From an uncultured Carboxylicivirga sp. (GTDB lineage: Bacteria; Bacteroidota; Bacteroidia; Bacteroidales; Marinilabiliaceae): a stretch of DNA of 64,000 bases. Positions 1-6,338 of this stretch are shown one piece after another (the stretch's first letter is position 1; each line of letters starts with the position of its first letter). Below the pieces are notes generated by a model. The model searched no databases, was not told where the DNA came from, and saw only the letters and a list, made by a program, of their open reading frames with translations. A program made the translations under genes and the position numbers. The stretch is from contig NZ_OY764327.1 in NCBI RefSeq assembly GCF_963668385.1, forward strand, positions 248,001 to 312,000. Direction: 5' to 3'.

Positions 1-288
1 CTTTTCTTAAGAAGAAAAATTAACCATTATAGGCTTTCATAAAACCTCGCTCCATATATTTACGGAACACTATCACTATCATACTTTTCGTCCAATATCT
101 CATCCTTTTTCAAAAGAACAGATCCATCATTTACATTTATCCATTGTGCCATAGCTTATACTTTAAACGGTTTGTATAAGTATTTGAATGATCTCAACAA
201 CCTAATAATCTCCAATCAAATTCAATTATACATTGAAATTAACTCTTATTTAAGTCAAGTTAATATCGATTTATATTGTAATTGATTT

Positions 289-343
289 GAGTTTAATTTG
301 AGTTTAATTTGAGTTTAGTTCGAGTTTAGTTCGAGTTTAATAT
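289..343. repeat. 11-bp tandem repeat, five units
   Basis: Five consecutive 11-base units begin GAGTTTA. The first two end ATTT, the next two end GTTC and the fifth ends ATAT; a degenerate sixth unit (GACTTTATATA) follows. The period is close to one helical turn, so the T-tracts lie on one face of the helix. An inverted partial copy (GAATTTAACTCAATTC) lies about 25 bases further on. The function is unknown. Confidence 0.85.
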
Positions 344-411
344 GACTTTATATAAACTCTGATACGAATTTAACTCAATTCTAATGCGACATAGATACAG
401 AAGGTTTGCCC

Positions 412-448
412 AAAAAACAGAGAAGGTGCCACAACCATGGACACCTTC
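412..448 (-). terminator. Hairpin with T-run, minus-strand terminator
   Basis: The arms GAAGGTG and CACCTTC (422-428 and 442-448) form a stem that is followed on the minus strand by CTCTG and six T. This fits an intrinsic terminator reading leftward. It lies far from any recognised gene end, so it may be a second terminator for the gene stopping at 819 or the end of an untranslated RNA. Confidence 0.4.
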
Positions 449-660
449 TTCGTCTACTGAAAAAGACTGAGTTAAAACCCAGGCATATTTTTAGTTTGTT
501 AGTTTATATCCAGAAGTACAGAGTACCAATACAAATTACCACGTATTAAAACATTGAATTTCTACCAACTAACACATTCTAAATTTAAGACAGTAGTTCA
601 CCTCATATGTACTCAAACCTCTTCAACTAAAATGCAATCATTTGTAATAACATCCGATCA

Positions 661-690
661 AAAACTGAAGCAAAAAGCTTCAGTTCTAAA
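661..690 (-). terminator. Likely terminator of the flavoprotein gene
   Basis: A perfect 9-bp stem (AACTGAAGC / GCTTCAGTT) with a 5-base loop is followed on the minus strand by a run of five T. It lies about 130 bases downstream of the minus-strand flavoprotein gene that stops at 819. Confidence 0.5.
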
Positions 691-818
691 TCAGATCGGT
701 TCAATCAAGTGTTTGAATTATAACAAATCCTTAACCTAAGAGTCTGTAATAGAAAGTTCGATATCAAGGCTTTAAAACTAGCGTAACGCTGATAACTAAC
801 TTTCAAGACGGACTCTAA

Positions 819-2822
819 TTACATTTGAGACATCATAGCTGCAATACCTCCACCGTTTTTCACATTGGTATATCCTCGCTGCTTTAATACTTGTTGTGCA
901 TAGGCAGAACGAGCTCCTGAAGCACAATACACAATTATTTCTCTATCTGCGTTATCTCCTAAATCGCCTTTACCCGACATAATATCGTCCAAAGGAATAT
1001 TAACAGCATCGGGGAAAGCTCCCGACATAAATTCTCCCGGCGTACGCACATCCACTACCAAACGGGCCATTTCATCCTGACTAATATTTTGGTTCGTTTC
1101 TGTCTCTTCAACTTCCGACTTTTTATCTAAACTCTTCTTCTCAATTGGTAATAACTCAACCTGGAAGTTTTTATATCCAACTGCCATCGCATGACGTTGT
1201 AATGATGTATGACCTCCTGAAATATTATATACCTCTTCGAAACCTGCATTTTTTAAAGTACGCAAGGCCTGATGACCTTTTTTACCAATCTCATCATAAA
1301 CCAAAATAGGTACATCTTTAGGAATCGCCTGTAGGTTTTCCGACAACATTTCTAAAGGTAAGTGGTGAGCTCCCTTCAGGTTACTCTTCTGAAATGCAAA
1401 TACATCACGTACGTCCAATACCACCAAACGCTTACCTTCGATAAATTCATCTAACTCCGAGGCCAATAAACTTGGGCTAAATCCCGACATTTTATTTTCA
1501 GCAGCATAAGCTGCCATGTTCATTGCATCATTGGCTGTTCCAATCGGAGGCGAATAAGCAAAGTCCATATCGGCAATATCGCTTACCTTAATTTTGGCAG
1601 CAGCTGCAGTAGCCAACACATCCAAACGTTTGTCGGCTCCTTTATAACCTGCTGTTTGTCCACCTAACACAACGCCTGTCTTACGATCGTAAATAACCAT
1701 TACCGAAACCGTTTCAGCTCCCGGATAGTAAGAAGTATGGTGTTCTTTATGAACCACCACAGCATCGGCATCAATACCGGCTGCTTTAGCTTGTTTCAAC
1801 GACATACCTGTGATACCTGCAACGGCTTCAAACACTCGCACAACCGAAGTTCCGATAGCTCCTTTGTAAGCATGTTTTCCACCCAAGGCATTCTCGGCAG
1901 CAATACGTCCCTGGCGGTTAGCAGGTCCTGCCAATGGGATACGAACTTTTTTATTGCTCACACGATGTTCAATCTCCACCATATCTCCGGCGGCGTATAT
2001 ATCTTTATCTGATGTTTGTAAGTACTCATCAACCAATAAACCACCTGCTTCACCAATGGCCAATCCGGCATCAATAGCCAATTGCAATGTTGGACGAACA
2101 CCAATTGATAGTAACACCATATCGGCCTCTAACTTCTGACCATTATCCAATTCCACAGAATCATCATTGATTTTAACTACACCAGTTTCGGTATGAACAC
2201 CCACTCCGTACGAATGTAACTCGCGAGTGATAAAACCTGCTGTTTCGGCATCCATCAACGACATTACATGAGGCATCTTTTCAACGACATGAACTTTTAA
2301 ACCACGCTTCACTAAAGCCTCAACCATCTCTAAACCAATAAAACCACCACCCACAACAACAGCTGTTTTAGGGTCTTCGTTTTTTAGGTGAGAATCAATT
2401 TTATCCATATCTCCCAATGTCCATAAGCTGAACACATGGTCGTAATCGGCTCCGGGAAGATCCGGCTGAATAGGGCGCCCTCCCTGAGCTAAAATCAACT
2501 TGGTATATTCATATTGTTTTTTTGATCCGTCGCGGGTATCAATAGTATTTACAACATGTGCATCTTTATCTATTGATGATACCAATGTATGAATGAAAAC
2601 ATCCACATTATATTGCTCTTTAAAGCTTTCAGGACTTTGTAGAATTAAGCTTGAACGATTTTGGATATCGCCAGCTATATAATAAGGTAAGCCACAATTA
2701 GCAAATGAAACATCAGGCCCTGCCTCCAACATGGTAATTTGAGCATCTGGTGATAATCTTCTTGCCTTTGCGGCTGCCGTAGCTCCGGCAGCAACTCCCC
2801 CTATAATTACAATCTTTTCCAT
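819..2822 (-). CDS. CoA-disulfide reductase-like flavoprotein with two rhodanese domains
   Basis: An FAD/NAD(P)H-dependent pyridine nucleotide-disulfide oxidoreductase of the CoA-disulfide or polysulfide reductase (Cdr/Npsr) type, probably cytosolic. The N-terminus has the FAD dinucleotide fold (IIGGVAAGATAAA, residues 5-17) and the single redox cysteine of this family in SFANCGLPYY (about 39-48). A second nucleotide-binding motif (VVVGGGFIGLE) lies near 155-165. Two rhodanese domains follow. The first, about 470-555, lacks a catalytic cysteine; the second, about 580-667, has the loop CASGARS. At 667 residues it matches rhodanese-fused family members. The likely role is reduction of CoA-disulfide, persulfide or polysulfide. 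A Crp/Fnr regulator is divergent. The exact substrate cannot be read from the sequence. Confidence 0.88.
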   Translation of the reverse strand: MEKIVIIGGVAAGATAAAKARRLSPDAQITMLEAGPDVSFANCGLPYYIAGDIQNRSSLILQSPESFKEQYNVDVFIHTLVSSIDKDAHVVNTIDTRDGSKKQYEYTKLILAQGGRPIQPDLPGADYDHVFSLWTLGDMDKIDSHLKNEDPKTAVVVGGGFIGLEMVEALVKRGLKVHVVEKMPHVMSLMDAETAGFITRELHSYGVGVHTETGVVKINDDSVELDNGQKLEADMVLLSIGVRPTLQLAIDAGLAIGEAGGLLVDEYLQTSDKDIYAAGDMVEIEHRVSNKKVRIPLAGPANRQGRIAAENALGGKHAYKGAIGTSVVRVFEAVAGITGMSLKQAKAAGIDADAVVVHKEHHTSYYPGAETVSVMVIYDRKTGVVLGGQTAGYKGADKRLDVLATAAAAKIKVSDIADMDFAYSPPIGTANDAMNMAAYAAENKMSGFSPSLLASELDEFIEGKRLVVLDVRDVFAFQKSNLKGAHHLPLEMLSENLQAIPKDVPILVYDEIGKKGHQALRTLKNAGFEEVYNISGGHTSLQRHAMAVGYKNFQVELLPIEKKSLDKKSEVEETETNQNISQDEMARLVVDVRTPGEFMSGAFPDAVNIPLDDIMSGKGDLGDNADREIIVYCASGARSAYAQQVLKQRGYTNVKNGGGIAAMMSQM

Positions 2823-2865
2823 ATAGACTTTATTTTATGTTGTTTGTTATCAAAATTTCTTGTGA

Positions 2866-2873
2866 CAAAACTA
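2866..2873 (-). promoter_or_regulatory. Candidate -7 promoter box of the flavoprotein gene
   Basis: The minus-strand sequence TAGTTTTG matches the Bacteroidota -7 consensus TAnnTTTG and lies 44 bases before the start codon. TTG-rich sequence lies about 20 bases further upstream. Confidence 0.5.
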
Positions 2874-2905
2874 TATGCAATACAAACAACAACCTGAAAA
2901 AATGG

Positions 2906-2937
2906 ATTGACCTTGATCCGTATTTAAATTGACCTTG
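2906..2937. promoter_or_regulatory. Paired direct repeats in divergent promoter region
   Basis: ATTGACCTTG occurs twice, at 2906-2915 and 2928-2937, with a spacing of 22 bases (about two helical turns). Both lie between the divergent flavoprotein and Crp/Fnr genes, so they are candidate regulator-binding sites. The protein that binds them is unknown. Confidence 0.4.
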
Positions 2938-2995
2938 CACAACTTTTCAGGTGATGACTGGCTCATTTCTTAAAATACATTCTATTTTTGTGTGT

Positions 2996-3694
2996 ATGAT
3001 AAAGACCATTACTGCTAAAGACAACGAATATATATGCGACATACAAGCACCTTGTTTTCAAGCTTTAGATGATAACGAAGTGGAGATTATCCGAACCAGT
3101 AAAACACAGGTTCAGTTTCGCAAAGGTGATAACCTGACTAAGCAAGGTACATTTGCTTCGTATGTTCTTTTTGTTGCCAAAGGACTGGCAATTCAATATG
3201 TTGAAGGAGATATTAATAAAAGCTATAACCTGCGAATTATTCAACCGGGCGAGTTTGTTGGCCTATCATCAGTATTCTCAAAAAACACCTTTAATTATTC
3301 GTCGGTAGCCATAAGCGATTGCCATGTTCTGTTGGTTGAAAAACATGCCATTAATGAAATCATTGGTAAAAATGGAATTTTTGGTCACGGTTTAATCAGT
3401 CGTTATACCGAGCAAAACCTAAACCTCTTCGACAATTTACGTTCGATTCTTTATAAGCAGATGATGGGGCGAATGGCCGAGTCTCTACTTTATATTGATG
3501 GATTTAAAGAACAGTTTCCGGAGATCTTCACCTTACTAACCCGCAAACACATTGCTGATTTTGCAGGTATTACAACCGAAAGTGCTGTTAAAATTCTTAA
3601 GACGCTTGAAAAAGAAAGTATTCTGAAATTGGATGGGAAAGATATTCATCTTTTAAATAAAGATTATCTGAACGATTTAAGTATCCGGGGATAG
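2996..3694 (+). CDS. Crp/Fnr family transcriptional regulator
   Basis: A cyclic-nucleotide-binding-fold regulator. The cupin-like sensor occupies roughly residues 20-130 (ending VGLSSVFSKNTFNYSSVAISDCHVLLV), followed by a dimerisation helix and a C-terminal winged helix (HIADFAGITTESAVKILKTLEKESI). The sensor lacks an obvious N-terminal cysteine cluster for an Fnr-type Fe-S centre. The frame is open upstream to a GTG at 2951, but the ATG at 2996 is preferred. It gives a normal 232-residue length, and TATTTTTG just upstream (2983-2990) fits a -7 promoter box, which would lie inside the longer version. Divergence from the sulfur/CoA flavoprotein suggests it regulates that gene (inference). Confidence 0.85.
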   Translation: MIKTITAKDNEYICDIQAPCFQALDDNEVEIIRTSKTQVQFRKGDNLTKQGTFASYVLFVAKGLAIQYVEGDINKSYNLRIIQPGEFVGLSSVFSKNTFNYSSVAISDCHVLLVEKHAINEIIGKNGIFGHGLISRYTEQNLNLFDNLRSILYKQMMGRMAESLLYIDGFKEQFPEIFTLLTRKHIADFAGITTESAVKILKTLEKESILKLDGKDIHLLNKDYLNDLSIRG

Positions 3695-3790
3695 AAATTT
3701 GTATTTATACTAGTTGAAAAGTAGCACACACCGAGTATCAAGACTAATAAAGACACCTAAAATAGGTACATGTTTTTAACGATTTTATAG

Positions 3791-3822
3791 TTTGGGAAGC
3801 TGATTGGTTTAGTGTAAATTTG
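3791..3822 (+). promoter_or_regulatory. Promoter of the toxin-antitoxin operon
   Basis: TTTG at 3791-3794 and TAAATTTG at 3815-3822 are separated by 20 bases, an exact match to the Bacteroidota -33/-7 pattern. The antitoxin start codon is 16 bases after the -7 box. Confidence 0.7.
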
Positions 3823-3838
3823 TATAAAAGATTGAGAA

Positions 3839-4084
3839 ATGAATACTATTGATATTAAAAATAATATCCACAGGCTTATTGATCAAATCAACGATGATAA
3901 GATATTATCCAGGTTTTACGAAATATTAGAGAAAGCATCCTCTAAAAAAGAGGGAGCGTTGTGGAGTAACCTGACGTTATCTGAACAAGAAGAACTATTG
4001 AGAATTGATAAAGAGACTGATAACGAGAGTAATTTAATATCTTTTTCAGAAATGAAGTCAAAGCATAAGAAATGGCTCGAGTAA
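3839..4084 (+). CDS. Antitoxin of a type II toxin-antitoxin pair
   Basis: A small acidic helical protein of 81 residues whose C-terminal part (SFSEMKSKHKKWLE) resembles the toxin-wrapping tails of small Bacteroidota antitoxins. No clear DNA-binding motif can be read from the sequence. It is called an antitoxin mainly from context: it lies immediately upstream of a RelE/ParE-fold toxin and overlaps it by 13 bases, and it is preceded by a strong promoter. Autoregulation by the complex is typical of such pairs but is not shown here. Confidence 0.75.
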   Translation: MNTIDIKNNIHRLIDQINDDKILSRFYEILEKASSKKEGALWSNLTLSEQEELLRIDKETDNESNLISFSEMKSKHKKWLE

Positions 4085-4383
4085 TAAGGTGGTCAAAATA
4101 TGCTGATAAAAAATACGATAAGATTTTAGATTATCTTACTGAGAATTGGGGAGAAAATACGACGAAAGCATTTGTGAGAAAGACCTATGAACTTCTTAAT
4201 TTGTTAATTGAGTTTCCTGAAATAGGATCGATTGAAAATACAGATCATCAGATTAGGGGGCTTGTGATGATAAAACAAATAACATTGTTTTATAAAATAA
4301 AAGGAGAAACAATAGTTATTTTAAACTTCTACGATAGCAGACAAAGACCCAAAAGACGAAGATATGCAAGGCACTCCTACTAG
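4072..4383 (+). CDS. RelE/ParE family toxin
   Basis: A 103-residue basic protein with the RelE/ParE pattern. Two N-terminal helices (DKKYDKILDYLTENWGE) are followed by a strand-rich core (GLVMIKQITLFYKIKGETIVILNFYDSRQRPKRRRY). The ending FYDSRQRP with following arginines is typical of ParE-like toxins from Bacteroidota. The target could be gyrase (ParE) or ribosome-bound mRNA (RelE); the sequence does not decide. Its start codon lies inside the antitoxin gene, implying translational coupling. Confidence 0.85.
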   Translation: MARVIRWSKYADKKYDKILDYLTENWGENTTKAFVRKTYELLNLLIEFPEIGSIENTDHQIRGLVMIKQITLFYKIKGETIVILNFYDSRQRPKRRRYARHSY

Positions 4384-4446
4384 GATTCTGATAAAAATAC
4401 ATCTTTCGTCCACCTATTTTTTTTAAATAAGTAAAAAAAGATAAAA

Positions 4447-5214
4447 GTGAAATTAATATCATGGAATGTAAACGGATTACGAGCCGTTGCTAAAAAAGAT
4501 TTTTTTGAGTCGTTTGACCAAATGGCTCCCGACATACTTTGTTTGCAAGAAACCAAAGCGCAGGATGATCAGGTTGCCGAGGTATTAAAGTCAATGATGG
4601 GATGGCATTTTTATTCCAATTCAGCAGAGAAAAAAGGCTATTCCGGAACTGCCATTATTTCAAAACAAGAACCTATTAGCGTTTCTAAAGGCATAGGATT
4701 GGAGGAGCACGATAACGAAGGCAGAGTATTAACTTTGGAATACGATCGATTTTATTTGGTTAATGTATATGTACCCAATTCGGGTAGTGAGTTAAAACGT
4801 TTGGATTACCGTCAGGATTGGGATAAGGCGTTTTTTGATTATTTGAAGAAGCTGGAAGAAAAGAAGCCTGTTTTAAGCTGTGGTGATTTTAATGTGGCTC
4901 ACAAAGAAATTGATTTGGCTCGACCTAAACCTAATTATAATAAGTCTGCTGGTTTTATGCAGGAGGAGATTGATGGAATGGATAGGTTTACTCAAGGTGG
5001 TTTAGTTGATACTTTTCGTCATTTTCACCCAGATGAAGCCGATAAATATTCGTGGTGGAGTTACAGGGCCGGAGCACGTGGCAAGAACATAGGCTGGAGA
5101 ATCGATTATTTTCTTGCTTCCGAATCTTTCCTTCCTGAGATAAAAGATGCTTTTATCCTTCCTGAGGTTATGGGATCGGATCATTGCCCTGTTGGAATCG
5201 TGGTTAATGATTAG
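4447..5214 (+). CDS. xth: Exodeoxyribonuclease III (AP endonuclease)
   Basis: A base-excision-repair nuclease of the ExoIII/APE1 family that cleaves DNA 5' to abasic sites and removes 3' blocks. The canonical motifs are present in order: SWNVNGLRA (5-13), LQETKAQ with the metal-binding Glu (33-39), YVPNSG, CGDFNVAH with the catalytic Asp and Asn, and the C-terminal SDHCPVGI with catalytic Asp/His. Length (255) is normal for the family. The gene begins with GTG, as the protein starts directly at MKLISWN. It stands alone, after the toxin gene and before a repeat-filled gap. Confidence 0.95.
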   Translation: MKLISWNVNGLRAVAKKDFFESFDQMAPDILCLQETKAQDDQVAEVLKSMMGWHFYSNSAEKKGYSGTAIISKQEPISVSKGIGLEEHDNEGRVLTLEYDRFYLVNVYVPNSGSELKRLDYRQDWDKAFFDYLKKLEEKKPVLSCGDFNVAHKEIDLARPKPNYNKSAGFMQEEIDGMDRFTQGGLVDTFRHFHPDEADKYSWWSYRAGARGKNIGWRIDYFLASESFLPEIKDAFILPEVMGSDHCPVGIVVND

Positions 5215-5261
5215 TTGTTAATGATAAATGGTTAGTGACCTTAAGGTTGCTAACCTTGAAA

Positions 5262-5578
5262 TACAGTCGCCCCTTCCGGGCTCTAATCCCTTCTCGCCCG
5301 GAACAGCATTCCACTTCGCATAACTCAGTGTCATGCTGTGTTAATACAGTCAGGGCTACACCTTTCTTTTATCTGCGACATTAGATGCAACAAGTCAAAA
5401 GTTATTTAGTCAAGGTTCAAGAGTGAAATAGCAATCGGATGGATAACATTCAGAGAAATCCGCTATAAGCCAGTAGCTAACAGCTAAGCAGTCCCGTAGG
5501 GACGTCTTTAACAGCATAGTACGTCAGTGCTATGAGAGAGAATAAGAATGTAAATATCAGTCCTGAAAGGACGTCTTT
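5262..5578 (+). repeat. Mosaic interspersed repeat, near-complete copy
   Basis: A copy of the window-wide repeat family in plus orientation. Modules in order are: a GCCCCTTCCGGGC hairpin; a segment pairing CAGCATT with the ATGCTGTG part; a degenerate AGGGCTACACC; a spacer with CAAGTCAAAAGTTATT; GCTATAAGCCAGTAGC; the hairpin GTCCCGTAGGGAC; AGCATAGTACGTCAGTGCTATG; and AGTCCTGAAAGGACGT. It ends two bases before the stop codon of the converging LytTR gene, so its last hairpin may serve as that gene's transcript end. Confidence 0.8.
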
Positions 5579-5579
5579 A

Positions 5580-6338
5580 TCACCCTCCCAACACCTCCAT
5601 TACCTTTTCTTTACGCAGTCGTGATATAGGAACCTGCGATGCATCTTTCATGAGTAAATACCCTCCATCGGCTTTTTCGTAGGATTGAATCATCTGCACA
5701 TTAACCAAATGAGATTGATGTACTCTGATAAAACCTTCTTCAGCAAGCAACTCTTCATATTCCTTCAAGGTTTTTGACACTACTTCCTTAGCACCAGATT
5801 GAAGATAAATACAAGTATAATTGCTCTCCGCTTCGCAGCGAATAATATCCGACACCTCAACAAACAGCAATCGTTGAGCCGAAGGCAAAGCAATTCGTTT
5901 TGCCGAATGAGCACCATTATGCTGTAAGGTTTCGTATTGCAGTTTAGATTCCTTCTTATGACTTTTTAATTCGGCCACAACTCTATCCACAGCCTTTTGA
6001 AGCTCAATGGTATTGATAGGTTTTAATAAATAATCGAAAGCACAGTAACGAATGGCTTTTATGGCATATTGATCGTAAGCAGTAACAAAAATCACTTTAA
6101 AATCCCGTTCCGAAATCGACTCAAGCAAATCAAAACCATTGCCTCCGGGCATTTGAATATCCAGAAACACCAAATCAGGTTGGTACTGATGAATCAGTTG
6201 AACTCCTTCGGCTGCATTATTAGCCATAGCACAAACCTCAACCTGTATGCAATACTTTTGCAGTTGTTTTCTCAAATACAAACAGTTGTTGGGCTCATCA
6301 TCAACAATAATGGCTTTTATCAATTTACTTTCAGACAT
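5580..6338 (-). CDS. LytTR family response regulator
   Basis: A two-component response regulator of the AlgR/LytR type. Residues 8-125 form the receiver domain, with acidic residues D13/D14, phosphoacceptor D60 (LVFLDIQMPG) and a conserved Lys in LLKPI. Residues about 150-250 form a LytTR DNA-binding domain (VEVSDIIRCEAESNYTCIYL; FIRVHQSHLVNVQMI; VPISRLRKEKVMEVL). Its start overlaps the end of the upstream LytS-type kinase gene by 8 bases, so the two form one translationally coupled pair. The target genes are not evident from the neighbourhood. Confidence 0.93.
   Translation of the reverse strand: MSESKLIKAIIVDDEPNNCLYLRKQLQKYCIQVEVCAMANNAAEGVQLIHQYQPDLVFLDIQMPGGNGFDLLESISERDFKVIFVTAYDQYAIKAIRYCAFDYLLKPINTIELQKAVDRVVAELKSHKKESKLQYETLQHNGAHSAKRIALPSAQRLLFVEVSDIIRCEAESNYTCIYLQSGAKEVVSKTLKEYEELLAEEGFIRVHQSHLVNVQMIQSYEKADGGYLLMKDASQVPISRLRKEKVMEVLGG

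Larger units (their letters stand above)
1..818. other. Gene-poor region at window start
   Basis: No convincing gene was found in this stretch. It holds an 11-bp tandem repeat (289-343) and two hairpins oriented as minus-strand terminators (about 412-448 and 661-686). Just after the stop of the neighbouring flavoprotein gene lies a long imperfect inverted repeat (about 739-815), whose outer arms read AGAGTC and GACTCT. A 61-codon plus-strand ORF at 554-739 has no recognisable features and is probably chance. Confidence 0.5.

Noticed and set aside
60-152. Minus-strand ORF of 30 codons (MAQWINVNDGSVLLKK start)
   Set aside because: It is too short to judge, has no recognised family or clear promoter, and the sequence after its stop shows no continuing similarity. 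It might be a gene remnant but cannot be supported.
554-739. 61-codon ORF near the window start
   Set aside because: No hydrophobic, structural or family features; it overlaps a terminator-like hairpin and probably occurs by chance.
1737-2139. Plus-strand ORFs inside the flavoprotein gene
   Set aside because: They are antisense shadows of a well-supported coding region with clear domain motifs.
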